Shown: positions 16,616-25,042, counted from the stretch's first letter. The stretch is DNA of 35,804 nucleotides from Actinocrinis puniceicyclus (GCF_018283645.1 NZ_JAGSXH010000062.1:1-35804), one strand, 5' to 3'. The notes: generated from the sequence alone by a model not told the origin. Made by a program: numbers and translations.

Positions 16616-16819
16616 TCAGAGCGGCAGGATGTTCGCGGCCTGGGGACCCTTGGGGCCCTGGGTGACCTCGAAAGTGACGTTCTGACCCTCGCGCAGTTCG
16701 CGGTAGCCCTGGGTGGCGATCGCGGAGTAGTGGGCGAAGACATCGGGGCCGCCGCCGTCCTGCTCGATGAACCCGAAGCCCTTTTCCGCGTTGAACCACT
16801 TCACAGTGCCGGTTGCCAT
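16616..16819 (-). CDS. Cold-shock protein, CspA family
   Basis: This 67-residue protein is a complete, canonical cold-shock domain: [15 protein letters not shown] at residues 4-18 with RNP1 K13-GFGF-I18, and RNP2 V27-FAHY-31. It is an RNA chaperone that binds single-stranded RNA or DNA through aromatic side chains and melts inhibitory secondary structure. ATG 16819 is preceded by AGGGAG about ten bases upstream. A perfect 8-bp inverted repeat lies in its 5' region and a strong hairpin after its stop. A second, divergent cold-shock gene lies 165 bp upstream on the same strand. Confidence 0.96.
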   Translation of the reverse strand: MATGTVKWFNAEKGFGFIEQDGGGPDVFAHYSAIATQGYRELREGQNVTFEVTQGPKGPQAANILPL

Positions 16820-16852
16820 ACGTTTCTTCTCCCTCGGAGGGCGAGCGCCCCT

Positions 16853-16871
16853 GATCTGAATCCTTCAGATC
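16853..16871 (-). other. 5' leader hairpin of the cspA-like gene
   Basis: GATCTGAA-tcc-TTCAGATC is a perfect 8-bp inverted repeat with a three-base loop, 33 bp upstream of the cold-shock start. In the transcript it would form a modest, mostly A-U/G-C stem that could respond to temperature or to Csp binding, in line with known cspA leader control; this is inference. Confidence 0.45.
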
Positions 16872-16984
16872 CGCGTCGCGTTCGCGCCCCATATCCGGTC
16901 AAGCCTACACGTTCGCGTCGGGTCCCGGCACCATGCGACCGAGGGGTGGCCGCGTGTCGCGCGCACGCCACGCCTAGCTGTGCC

Positions 16985-17263
16985 TCAGACGTTCGCGTGG
17001 GCCCCGGTCTCCGCTTGTGCCTCGGTCTCCGCGGGAGCCTTGGTGTCCGCTTGTGCCTCAAGCAGCACGAGGTTGGCCGCGAACGCGTGTTCCGCGTCCT
17101 GGGTGAGATCGAAGGAGACCCGCGCGCCGTCCTGGAGTTCGGCGAGGCCGGAGTGCCGCAGCGCCGATCTGTGCACGAACACGTCTCGCCCGCCCCCGTC
17201 GGGGGCGATGAATCCGTAGTGCTTGGAGCCGTTGAACCACTTGACTGTGCCTGTAGTCGACAT
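16985..17263 (-). CDS. Divergent cold-shock protein with repetitive acidic tail
   Basis: This 92-residue protein has a cold-shock domain over residues 1-70. The N-terminal GTVKWFN is intact and RNP2 is V28-FVHR-32. RNP1 reads K14-HYGFI-19, so the usual Gly after Lys is His. The last 23 residues are an Ala/Glu/Thr tail (QADTKAPAETEAQAETGA) encoded by imperfect direct repeats of GTCTCCGCTTGTGCCTC type. It probably binds nucleic acid, perhaps with altered preference. ATG 17263 is preferred to ATG 17269 because GAGAAG lies seven bases before it. Confidence 0.88.
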   Translation of the reverse strand: MSTTGTVKWFNGSKHYGFIAPDGGGRDVFVHRSALRHSGLAELQDGARVSFDLTQDAEHAFAANLVLLEAQADTKAPAETEAQAETGAHANV

Positions 17264-17381
17264 GACCATTCTTCTCAGCCTGCTTACTTTTCGGTAGAAC
17301 TCTCATTGACATGCGCGGCCGGTGGTCTCGCGGCCTTTCTGGCTGCTGCCGCGGTCATCGCGGGCGTGGTCCGAACGGCGA

Positions 17382-18035
17382 TCAGCTCGCTGACGCCACG
17401 CCGCCGTGATCGCAGAGGTCTTCATCGTCAGGTTCCCGCGCGGCCGCGGCGACGGCATCGGGCGCCGGGTGGCGCAGCGTGGTCGCGCGCGCATGGCATT
17501 TCATCGAGCCCGCCAGCGCGTCGTGCACCGTCTCGTACTCGGGCAGCGTGCCCGACAGGCCGGTGATGAGCATCAGCCTGAGCATCCGCGGCCGCGCGGC
17601 CGACATGCGCAGCCAGCCGCCGCGGGCCGCGGCGAGACGGCTGACCTTCACGAAGGCACCGAGCCCCGCCGCGTCGCAGAACTTCAGGCCCGCGAGGTCC
17701 ACGACGATCCGCGGGTGCTCCCGGGACAACAGGCCCGACAGGCGTCGGGCCAGCAGGTTGCTGGACGCTATGTCGAGTTCTCCGTCGAGTCGCACGAGCA
17801 GGTGCGCTCCGGCGGCGCTGACGCCGACCCGCAGATTCGGCAACTGCGTCACCGGCGCCGGGTAGCGCCGCGCGAGCCCCGCGATCGCATGCGGCTCGGA
17901 TCTGTCCCGCGCGGGCCGGCGGCGCAGTGACCGGCGTGTCGCCGCGCCGAATCCCCGAGCGCTGACGAAACCGAGTGCGCCGACGGACTGAGGCATGGCA
18001 GGAGCGCGGGCTGCGGGATTTCCGAGGGCTGTCAT
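17382..18035 (-). CDS. STAS-domain protein lacking the phosphorylatable serine
   Basis: The core of this 217-residue protein is a STAS domain (VRLDGELDIASSNLLARRL; VVDLAGLKFCDAAGLGAFV). At the position of the SpoIIAA/RsbV phospho-serine it has Ala122, in Asp121-Ala-Ala-Gly, and the next Ser/Thr often seen in variants is also Ala. An antagonist that cannot be phosphorylated would stay active, or the domain may only bind protein partners. Flanks are unusual: a basic N-terminal segment of about 65 residues and a C-terminal tail of about 40 with acidic and Ala-rich parts. The start is uncertain; ATG 18035 is used, but ATG about 17996 or an earlier ATG at 18143 are possible. It lies upstream of the two cold-shock genes on the same strand. 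Confidence 0.8.
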   Translation of the reverse strand: MTALGNPAARAPAMPQSVGALGFVSARGFGAATRRSLRRRPARDRSEPHAIAGLARRYPAPVTQLPNLRVGVSAAGAHLLVRLDGELDIASSNLLARRLSGLLSREHPRIVVDLAGLKFCDAAGLGAFVKVSRLAAARGGWLRMSAARPRMLRLMLITGLSGTLPEYETVHDALAGSMKCHARATTLRHPAPDAVAAAAREPDDEDLCDHGGVASAS

Positions 18036-18236
18036 GCGGTCCGCCGATCCGGGCCCGCGTCGGGCCCGTCGTGAGCGCCGGGAGCGAGGCCGGCTTGGAA
18101 GCCGACGTGCGACGTACCCTCGGTAACCTTCAGCATACTCCACGCGATGCCGGATTCACTGATCGTTGCGCGGCCACACCGGCCGATCGCGTTCCGGCGC
18201 GCCGCCGCCCGTCGTGCGCGCGCCGCCGTTCCCCGG

Positions 18237-19010
18237 TCAGCGCTTGCGCAGACGCAGGCTGTTCCAGCTCGCGTCCGCCGTCCAGCCGCCGTCGACCGGC
18301 AGCGCCACGCCGTTGACGAACCCGCTCGCGGCCGGATCGGCCAGGAACGCCACCGCCGCGGCGATGTCGTCGGGGACTGCGAAGCGGCCCATCGGCACCC
18401 GCGCGGTGATGTCCGCGTCGCGGTAGCCCCCGGACGCCTGATCCGCCTCGTCCATCCCGGTCTTGACCCAGCCGGGGCACACCGCGTTGACGCGTACCCC
18501 TCGTCCGCCCCACTCGGCGGCGAGGGTGCGGGTCAGGCCGATGAGCCCGTGTTTGGCGGCGTTGTAGGCCGCGCGGTCCGAAACGCCCTGCAGGCCCGCG
18601 ATCGAGGCGATGTTCACGATCGAACCGCAGCCGGCCGCGAGCATCACCGCGCCCAGAGCGCGCGAGAGCAGGAACGGACCGGTCAGGTTCACCTCCAGCA
18701 CGCGCCGCCACTGCTCGGCCGTGGTGTGCTCGGCGGGGGCGAGCAACGAGATGCCCGCGTTGTTCACCAGCGTGTCGACCCGGCCGTATTCGGTGAGCAC
18801 ACGGTCGGTCAGCGCGGCGGCGTACTGTTCGCTGGAGACATCCCCCGTCAGCGAGAACGCTCTCGCGCCCCGCTCACGCACCGCGCCGAGCGTTTCGGCC
18901 GGCTCGCGCAGATCCGCCAGCGCGAGCGCATATCCGCGCCCGGCCAGCACCTCGGCGACCCGGCGGCCGATACCCTGCGCCGCCCCGGTCACCACAGCAA
19001 CCGCACTCAC
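18237..19010 (-). CDS. SDR-family oxidoreductase
   Basis: This 257-residue classical short-chain dehydrogenase has TGAAQGIG for NAD(P) binding, DLRE at the end of beta-2, NNAG, the active-site Ser in NIASIAGL, and Tyr149-x3-Lys153 (YNAAK). The C-terminus has the PGWVKT loop and VNGVALPVDGGW. The acidic residue after beta-2 favours NAD over NADP. Substrate is unknown; such enzymes oxidise sugars, alcohols or reduce ketones. GTG 19010 is chosen because AGGGG lies upstream and the Rossmann fold begins directly; an ATG at 19088 would add a basic extension. The gene is 170 bp downstream of the protease stop, beyond its hairpin, so probably separately transcribed. Confidence 0.93.
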   Translation of the reverse strand: MSAVAVVTGAAQGIGRRVAEVLAGRGYALALADLREPAETLGAVRERGARAFSLTGDVSSEQYAAALTDRVLTEYGRVDTLVNNAGISLLAPAEHTTAEQWRRVLEVNLTGPFLLSRALGAVMLAAGCGSIVNIASIAGLQGVSDRAAYNAAKHGLIGLTRTLAAEWGGRGVRVNAVCPGWVKTGMDEADQASGGYRDADITARVPMGRFAVPDDIAAAVAFLADPAASGFVNGVALPVDGGWTADASWNSLRLRKR

Positions 19011-19134
19011 CGCGTCACCCCTGCTCGCCGCCGCGCCCACTGGCTTCTTCGCACTCTTCGTCCGGTTTCCGGCCGTGCTTCGCAGCATCCTCCCACCGAC
19101 GCGGACCGCGGCGCGCTGCGGCACGCCGCGCGCC

Positions 19135-19171
19135 GATCCATCCGGTCGCAGGAGATCCGACCGGATGGATC
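19135..19171 (-). terminator. Hairpin downstream of the S8 protease gene
   Basis: A perfect 14-bp stem, GATCCATCCGGTCG with CGACCGGATGGATC, encloses a nine-base loop and lies 17 bp beyond the protease stop. There is no T-run; it is probably a hairpin-only terminator. Confidence 0.65.
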
Positions 19172-19188
19172 GAGCAGAGCGGATCTGA

Positions 19189-22100
19189 TCAGGCGCCCGG
19201 TGCGATCTGGTAGGCGCGGGTGATGGTCTCCGTGGCCGTGTTGCCGGCGAAGTCGGTGATGTGCGCGCGCAGGGATACGAACCCGGTGATGTTCGGGTGC
19301 ATCACAGTCGCCGTGTAGCTACCGGTCTGCGCGTTCACCGTGGACACCGCCGCCGGCTGCCACGTCGTGCCGTCGTCGGTCGAGTAGTCCACCGTCAGAG
19401 CCTGCAAACCGGCCGCCGCCGATCCCGGTTGCGGCAGCGCCGTCACCGGAATCTGGAAGCTGACGCCCGCCGGCGCGGTGTTGGCGGAGTTCAGGCTCGG
19501 GGCGAAGGAGGCGGCCCAGATCTGCAGCGGCAGCGTCGAGTTCGGATCCACGCTCGCCGAGCTGAACGTCCACACAGCGCTGATATTCGTGGACAGCTGG
19601 ACCCCGGACGCGCGCTGGACGCTGGCGTCGAGCTCGTAGCCGTTGCTCCACGTGGCCGGGACCGGGTAGCAGTAGTTGAAGTTGTTCGGGTAGGACTGGG
19701 AGCCCACGACCGCGCCGTTGAGCTTGAGCGTGAGCGAACCGGACGTGCTCGTGGTCAGGCCCGGGTGTCCGGCGTCACCGGAGCTGTCGCCGGTGAGGGG
19801 CACGTCGGGGCAGATCAGGTCGCCCGTGCGGATGACCCAGTTCAGCGGCCCCACCGTGGTGGTGAACGCCGGTCCGAAGACCGGCTTGTTCCACACGTGC
19901 GCGGTGGTGCTGCCGCCGGTGTAGGCGGTCAGGCTGGATGTGAGGTCATTGACGTCGTTACCGTTCGGGTCCTGCTCCTGGAACGTGGAGAACCAGCGCA
20001 CGCCGTTGTCCGTGTTGAAGGATTGGACCTGCTGGGCCGGCAGCGTCAACGGGACCGCGACCGTGAACGACGAGGTGAAATTCGGCTGCTGATTCGGCTG
20101 GGCGATGCCCACCGCGTACCCGCTGTCGCCCGCCTGCTGCGCGCCGAAGACCGCGTTCACCGTCGCCAGGGTCGCGGCGGTCTCGTTCTGGGCGAGCCCG
20201 GTCGGCATCTGTTGGTTGATGAAGTTGGCCACCTGGTACAGGTGCGGGGAGTCGGTCACGCCGCCGCCCGGTCCCGGGTCGTAGAGCGTCGAGACCACCT
20301 TGGACAGGAAGCCGAACACGAAGGAGTTCGCCGGGCCCAGCTGCCCGGTGTACACGCTCGTGCCGGCCGGTATGTTCGTGCTCACCGACGGCCCGAGGGC
20401 GCCGTTGGGCGTGAACTGGGCGCCGACCTCGGTGCGCAACAGCGTGGCCGCGGAGTCCGGTACCGATGCGGAGACCGCGCTCGCCGTGCGGGCGTCCACG
20501 GTGAGATTCTGCGCCGCGTTGACGGTCAGCTGCGGATAGGACAGCAGCGACAGGCTCTGGTTGCCCTGCGTGTCGACGTCGTAGACGTTCGAGTAAACCA
20601 TGTAAGTGCCCGGAGGCAGGGACAGGGTGGCCGAGGTCTGGCCGCCGCCACCGCCGGTGCCGTACACGAAGATCGTGTTGCCGACCGTCGTGGCGAAGTA
20701 GACCGCGAACGAGGACGGCGCGCCGCCCGCGCGTCCGGTGACGTCGGCCGTGACCGCGTAGGTGAGCTCCTGGTCGTCGCCGATCGGGGTCTCGACCCGC
20801 AGCGTGCCGCTGGTCGCCGTGATGAACCCGGTGTAGCGGCCGTTGGGGCCGTTGACGGACAGGTTCGCGGTGAGCGTCACCGTGGCCTGGCCGTTCGCCG
20901 GCACCGTCACGGACGATGCGCTCAGGCTGAACATGCCGCTCGGGGCGGGCGCGCCGGTCGGGTCGTCGACGGCGTAGTTCAGGCTGAGCGTCACCGGGCT
21001 CGCGGTGGTGTTGGAGTAGGTGACGGTGCGGGTCAGCGTCGGGTAACCGGAGCGCGGCCCGTTTTGCAGGCCGAGACTGACGCTCGGCGGGTCGGCGAGC
21101 ACCGGCTGGGCGTATCCGCGCCCGACGTCCAGGCGGCCGGCGCCCTGCGTGAAGGTGTCGAGCGACGAGTTCGGGTTCGCCGAACCCATCAGCGCGGCCT
21201 TGAGCTGCGCCGGGCTCCACGTCGGGTGGGCTTCGGCGAGGACCGCCGCGCCGCCGGCGACGTGCGGCGTGGCCATCGAGGTGCCGGACAGCTGCACATA
21301 GGTCTGGCCCGGGCTGCAGAACGTCCCGGTCGAGCTGCACGCCCCGGTGATCGCCACGCCGGGCGCGGTGATGTCGGGTTTGAGCGCCGAGTCGACGATC
21401 CGCGGGCCGCGGCTGGAGAACGAGGCGATGGCGTCGGACTTGTCGACCGCGCCGACGGTCAGCGCGGCGTCCGCCTCGCCGGGTGACCCCACGGTCCCGT
21501 ATCCGGGACCGCTGTTACCGGCGGCCACGACGAAAAGCACACCGCTGCTCGCGGTCAGGTTGTCGACGGCCTGGTCCAGCGGGTCGCTCCCGCCGGAGGG
21601 CGCGCCGCCGAGGCTCATGTTGACCACCTTGACGCCGGGCTGCGCCGAGGCCCACTGCATGGCGTCGATGATCGCCGACTGCTCGCAGCCCGCCGCGGTG
21701 CACGCCTTGGCGCTCACGAGGGTCGCTCCCGGCGCGACGCCCTTCTGCGCGCCGCCGGAAGCGGCGCCGGTGCCGGCGATGATCGAGGCGACGTGCGTAC
21801 CGTGCCCGACGTCGTCGTTCGTGTTGCCGTCCGAGGTGAAGTCCTGGGCGGCCGCCACCTTGCCGACCAGGTCGGGATGGGTCGCGTCGATGCCGGTGTC
21901 GACGATCCCGACTTTCGCGCCGGTGCCGTCGAACCCGGCGGCCCACGCGGTCGGCGCGCCGACCTGCGGGGTGCTCTGCTGGTCGGTGGGCTTGAGCAAC
22001 TCGTCCAGCCACACCTTGTGCACCGTCGGGCGCAGCTTGGCGGTGTGGCCGGAGGTGGTGGTCACCGAGTTCCAGAATGTCGACGTGGTGGCGTGCGGCG

Positions 22101-22608
22101 CCCGCACGGCCAGCGCGTTGACGGAGCTGAGGCGGTGTGTGATCTTCGCGCCGCCGCCGTTCGGACCGGCGAGTGCCGAGCGCAGCGAAGTGCCCGCGCC
22201 CGGGGCGTACTGGACGATCACGTCAGTGGCGGTGCTCTGCGTCTTGGCGCCGTAGGCCAGCAGCCGGGTCAGGTCGAACAGCGACGGGTCCGCCTGGCCG
22301 GTGAGCACCAGCTGCTGGACGTCCGACGGAATGGCGTAGACGTCCCCGGACTGCTTGTAGGTGGTGAACGAGATGTTGCGCCGGCTCGCGTTGTACTGCA
22401 CCGTGACCTGGCCGTCGTCCGCGAGGGCCAGCCTGTCGCCGGTGACGAGCGTCACCGTGCGCGAAGGTACCTGGACATTCGGTGTGGCGCCCGCGGTCGC
22501 CGGCGAGATCGTGCCTGCCGCTGCGGCATTCGAGGTGGTTGCGAACGTGACTGAGGCGGCGAGCGAAACGGCCAAAAGGCCGTGGGCCGCCCTCAATTTT
22601 CTGGGCAT
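19189..22608 (-). CDS. Secreted subtilisin-like serine peptidase (S8 family), large
   Basis: This 1139-residue secreted protease has a signal peptide (MPRKLRAAHGLLAVSLAAS, cleavage after about NAAAA) and an inhibitor-like propeptide to about residue 205. The S8 domain has the triad Asp237 (VDTGID), His269 (GHGTHVAS) and Ser444 (SGTSMATPHVAGG), with the oxyanion Asn in VVAAGNSG. The remaining 600 or so residues are beta-rich, with Ig-like and Fn3-like stretches and no second catalytic domain; they may bind substrate or the cell surface. Comparable proteins in actinomycetes degrade extracellular protein. GGGGAGGA immediately precedes ATG 22608; ATG 22647 would give a longer, more basic signal n-region and is a fair alternative. 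A hairpin follows the stop. The upstream region is relatively AT-rich. Confidence 0.92.
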   Translation of the reverse strand: MPRKLRAAHGLLAVSLAASVTFATTSNAAAAGTISPATAGATPNVQVPSRTVTLVTGDRLALADDGQVTVQYNASRRNISFTTYKQSGDVYAIPSDVQQLVLTGQADPSLFDLTRLLAYGAKTQSTATDVIVQYAPGAGTSLRSALAGPNGGGAKITHRLSSVNALAVRAPHATTSTFWNSVTTTSGHTAKLRPTVHKVWLDELLKPTDQQSTPQVGAPTAWAAGFDGTGAKVGIVDTGIDATHPDLVGKVAAAQDFTSDGNTNDDVGHGTHVASIIAGTGAASGGAQKGVAPGATLVSAKACTAAGCEQSAIIDAMQWASAQPGVKVVNMSLGGAPSGGSDPLDQAVDNLTASSGVLFVVAAGNSGPGYGTVGSPGEADAALTVGAVDKSDAIASFSSRGPRIVDSALKPDITAPGVAITGACSSTGTFCSPGQTYVQLSGTSMATPHVAGGAAVLAEAHPTWSPAQLKAALMGSANPNSSLDTFTQGAGRLDVGRGYAQPVLADPPSVSLGLQNGPRSGYPTLTRTVTYSNTTASPVTLSLNYAVDDPTGAPAPSGMFSLSASSVTVPANGQATVTLTANLSVNGPNGRYTGFITATSGTLRVETPIGDDQELTYAVTADVTGRAGGAPSSFAVYFATTVGNTIFVYGTGGGGGQTSATLSLPPGTYMVYSNVYDVDTQGNQSLSLLSYPQLTVNAAQNLTVDARTASAVSASVPDSAATLLRTEVGAQFTPNGALGPSVSTNIPAGTSVYTGQLGPANSFVFGFLSKVVSTLYDPGPGGGVTDSPHLYQVANFINQQMPTGLAQNETAATLATVNAVFGAQQAGDSGYAVGIAQPNQQPNFTSSFTVAVPLTLPAQQVQSFNTDNGVRWFSTFQEQDPNGNDVNDLTSSLTAYTGGSTTAHVWNKPVFGPAFTTTVGPLNWVIRTGDLICPDVPLTGDSSGDAGHPGLTTSTSGSLTLKLNGAVVGSQSYPNNFNYCYPVPATWSNGYELDASVQRASGVQLSTNISAVWTFSSASVDPNSTLPLQIWAASFAPSLNSANTAPAGVSFQIPVTALPQPGSAAAGLQALTVDYSTDDGTTWQPAAVSTVNAQTGSYTATVMHPNITGFVSLRAHITDFAGNTATETITRAYQIAPGA

Positions 22609-22966
22609 GTTCCTCCCCGTGCTCTTTTTGCGCAGACGGGTAGCCATTCGGGATTCCCGTAATATCCGTGGAGCATCCCGTCCAAGAAACATGGTGACTC
22701 AGGGCGCTGAAGTTTGTCCAATGGATCGAACTTATTTCTTGTTTGCCGAGCGTGCGCCCGAGTTAAGCCGTTAATATCGGCAAAATGCCTGCTCAGAAGC
22801 CCTGCTTAGGCCCGGTGACGCCTTTTACCGCAATGCGGAGCGGTGTCTTCAATGTACCGGTTTATTAGCCTCGTGCCGGTATGGTGCACGCTAGGGGTAA
22901 TGTTCGGCCAGGACTAAGGAGTATTACATACCGCGATGAAATGCAGTCCGGCGCGAATAATCCGGA
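22609..22966. other. AT-richer region upstream of the protease
   Basis: This interval lies between the protease start and the CBM2-gene terminator and is visibly richer in A and T than its surroundings (for example runs around 22730-22790 and 22915-22980). It should hold the protease promoter; no -10/-35 pair stands out. No gene is seen. Confidence 0.5.
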
Positions 22967-23018
22967 CAAACAAAAAGACACCGGGCCGTCCGGGATATTT
23001 TCCGGACGGCCCGGTGTC
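22967..23018 (-). terminator. Intrinsic terminator of the CBM2 gene
   Basis: On the reverse strand a perfect 17-bp stem (arms 22977-22993 and 23002-23018) with an eight-base loop is followed by TTTTTGTTTG (from 22976 down). It is the clearest intrinsic terminator in the window and lies 50 bp beyond the CBM2 gene stop. Confidence 0.95.
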
Positions 23019-23067
23019 TATGGCGGCCTGAGAGTGTACGCGCGGCGGGCCGAGCGCCGCGCGGCGG

Positions 23068-23496
23068 TCAGACGTTCCAGGAGTACGACGAGCAGGCCAC
23101 CCCGTCGAAGGTCACGTCGACCGGAGCCGGGTTGCCGGCGGTGAAGGTGCCCATGAAGTTCACGGTGAGTGAGCCGCTCTGCTGCATGGTCGCCGGGCTG
23201 TACGGACTGTTGGTGATGGTGACGTGCTCGCCGTACTGGACGATGTTCGCGTTCCAACTCGTCGTCACGTGCTGGCCGCTGGAGACGAAGTCGAAGCCCG
23301 CCGTCCAGCCCGAGGACGCGGTGGTCATCGCGAAGTCGACCGTCAGCTGGGCGCTGAACCCGCCCGACCACTGGCTGCTTACACTGTAGCTGTAGGTGCA
23401 CGTGGGAATGGCTGCCGCCGCGGCCGTGCTCGGCGCCGCGACACTCACCCCGCCGAAGGCCAGCAAGGCGAGCGGCAACGTGCGACTGCGCTTCAA
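23068..23496 (-). CDS. Secreted stand-alone family-2 carbohydrate-binding module
   Basis: This 142-residue protein is a signal peptide (KRSRTLPLALLAFGG to about AAAAA) plus one CBM2 domain and nothing else. CBM2 features are the N- and C-terminal cysteines (CTYSYSV and GVAC), QWSGGF, GWTAGF, SWNANI and the NxxY...SGSLTVNFMGTF stretch. Surface Trp in QW and SWN fit cellulose or xylan binding; the third position is Tyr. With no catalytic domain it may disrupt or tether polysaccharide, or bind sugars for signalling. TTG 23496 is supported by AAGGAGGA (23501-23508) four bases upstream. An operator-like GGAAACTTTCA lies 143 bp upstream and a strong terminator follows, suggesting a monocistronic member of the xylan regulon. 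Confidence 0.9.
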   Translation of the reverse strand: MKRSRTLPLALLAFGGVSVAAPSTAAAAAIPTCTYSYSVSSQWSGGFSAQLTVDFAMTTASSGWTAGFDFVSSGQHVTTSWNANIVQYGEHVTITNSPYSPATMQQSGSLTVNFMGTFTAGNPAPVDVTFDGVACSSYSWNV

Positions 23497-23944
23497 CAGA
23501 TCCTCCTTGCAACTGCCTGCCCTGAAAATCCACTCTCAGGGTTCGACCGTCCCGGGGCTCAGTCAAGCCGGGGCGCCGCCGGCGCCGGGACGCGCGGCGG
23601 ATTCCTGCGGCAATCCGGTTATCGGCACTTACCGGGTGGGAAACTTTCACGCCGGTCCGGCTTATGTCGCAATGATCGAATTCGAATCGGAAGTTCCGCA
23701 CAGCGCAGCAGCAGATAGCGCCGCGGTCCGCGCGCGCCCGAGCGGCCGGACGCGCGCTGGCCGGAACCCGTTGCGTGAAAGCCTTCAAGCCGCCGCCGGG
23801 CGCCGCGAGCGCGATGCGCGGCGTGGCGGCGTGGCGGCGTTCCGACGTTCCGGAGCCGGAGCCGGAGCCGGAGGCGGGCGGGCGGGTCGGGTCGGTCAGG
23901 CCGCCGGTACCGGTCGCGCGGCCGGCCGGACGCGTGTTATCCCA
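23497..23944. other. Intergenic region between CBM2 gene and CE7 gene
   Basis: It holds the upstream region of the CBM2 gene (with the operator-like site 23639-23649) and the 3' flank of the CE7 gene. A hexamer array CCGGAG x4 lies at 23850-23873, preceded by GGCGTGGC repeats. No gene is convincing; frames here are extensions of antisense frames of neighbours. Confidence 0.55.
23639..23649 (-). promoter_or_regulatory. LacI-type operator-like site upstream of the CBM2 gene
   Basis: GGAAACTTTCA matches nine of eleven bases of CGAAACTTTCG, the palindrome I recall from actinomycete xylanase promoters. It lies 143 bp before the CBM2 start. Confidence 0.55.
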
Positions 23945-24970
23945 TCAGGATCGGGCGGCGCCGGCCTGCCGCCGCGCGGCATGCGTCCGCGCGTTGAGCC
24001 ACTCCAGCTGTCTGCGGACCTGGACCGCGTCCCCGCCCTCGTGGTGATTGAACGGATACACCTCGATCGTGCGCTCCACGCCCGCCTGGTTCCCGCCGGC
24101 CGCGCCGTACTGGTTGTAGGCCGCGAACACGGTGCTCGGCGGGCAGACGTTGTCGCGCAGACCCACCCCGAAATGCGCCGGAGCGTGCGCACGCCGCGCG
24201 AACGCGACCGCGTCCACGTAGGACAGGGTGCGGCGCACCGCGTCCTCGGCGTCTCGGCGCACCGCGAGGTAGTTCACGATCTCGCCGTACGGCGCCGCAT
24301 CAGTGATCTGAATCGCGCGCTGGATGTGGCACAGCAGCGGCGCGGTGCACAGCAGGGCCGAAAGATCGGGGACCAGTCCCGCCACCGCGAGGGCCAGCCC
24401 GCCGCCCTGGCTGTTGCCCGCCGCGACCACCCGGGCGGGATCGACCCCGGGAAGGGAGCGGACCGCCTCGACCGCGCGCACGGCGTCGGTGATGAGCCTG
24501 CGGTAGTAGTAGTCCTCGGGTTCGAGGATGCCGCGGGTGATGGGCCAGTGCCCGCCGTGCGGGCTCGGATGCGGATCAGGGGTCTGGCCGCCGGCGCCGT
24601 ACTGGTCGCCCTGCCCCCGGCAGTCCATCAGCAGGTGGGCATAGCCGGCGGCGGGCCAGGTCAGCCGCTCGTGCGGCAGGCCGCGGCCGCGGCCGTACCC
24701 CACGTACTCGACCACCGCGGGCAACGGCGCCTCGATCCCGGCCGGGCGGCTGTACCAGGCGCGGATCGGATCCGCGCCGAAACCGGCGAAGGTGACGTCC
24801 CAGCAGTCGACCAGCCGCAGGCCGTTGTGCGCCTCACGCAGCTCCAAGATCACCGGGCTGTTTCGCGCGTCCTTGACAGTGCGCTGCCAGAACGCGTCGA
24901 AGTCCGCCGGCTCCGGCACCGCGGGCGAGTACCGTTCCAGCTGTTCGAGCGGCAGATCGAACTGGGCCAT
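23945..24970 (-). CDS. Acetylxylan esterase / cephalosporin-C deacetylase (CE7)
   Basis: This 341-residue cytoplasmic alpha/beta hydrolase begins FDLPLEQLERY, typical of the family. Catalytic residues are Ser187 (GNSQGGG), Asp273 (LRDNVCPPSTVF) and His310 (NHHEGG). RGQGDQ, the oxyanion-loop signature of CE7, lies after LLMDC. Family members remove acetyl groups from short xylo-oligosaccharides after import, and also from cephalosporin C. AAGGAG lies five bases before ATG 24970; no signal peptide is present. It lies 84 bp downstream of the LacI gene on the same strand, with an operator-like site between, so it may be expressed from that site or co-transcribed with the regulator. Confidence 0.95.
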   Translation of the reverse strand: MAQFDLPLEQLERYSPAVPEPADFDAFWQRTVKDARNSPVILELREAHNGLRLVDCWDVTFAGFGADPIRAWYSRPAGIEAPLPAVVEYVGYGRGRGLPHERLTWPAAGYAHLLMDCRGQGDQYGAGGQTPDPHPSPHGGHWPITRGILEPEDYYYRRLITDAVRAVEAVRSLPGVDPARVVAAGNSQGGGLALAVAGLVPDLSALLCTAPLLCHIQRAIQITDAAPYGEIVNYLAVRRDAEDAVRRTLSYVDAVAFARRAHAPAHFGVGLRDNVCPPSTVFAAYNQYGAAGGNQAGVERTIEVYPFNHHEGGDAVQVRRQLEWLNARTHAARRQAGAARS

Positions 24971-25031
24971 GGGCGCTCCTTGCGGCGGGCGGGTCGGGCG
25001 GCCGGCACGCCGCGGGGTCGTCGGTGGGGCT

Positions 25032-25042
25032 CGAAACGTTCA
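25032..25042 (-). promoter_or_regulatory. LacI-type operator-like site upstream of the CE7 gene
   Basis: CGAAACGTTCA lies between the LacI stop and the CE7 start, 62 bp before the latter. It keeps the GAAAC core and a CG centre found in many LacI operators; nine of eleven bases match CGAAACTTTCG. Confidence 0.55.

Noticed and set aside
19261-21486. A 741-codon open frame opposite the S8 protease
   Set aside because: Composition (Arg, Gly, Val, His) is that of an antisense frame; the protease frame has clear catalytic motifs.
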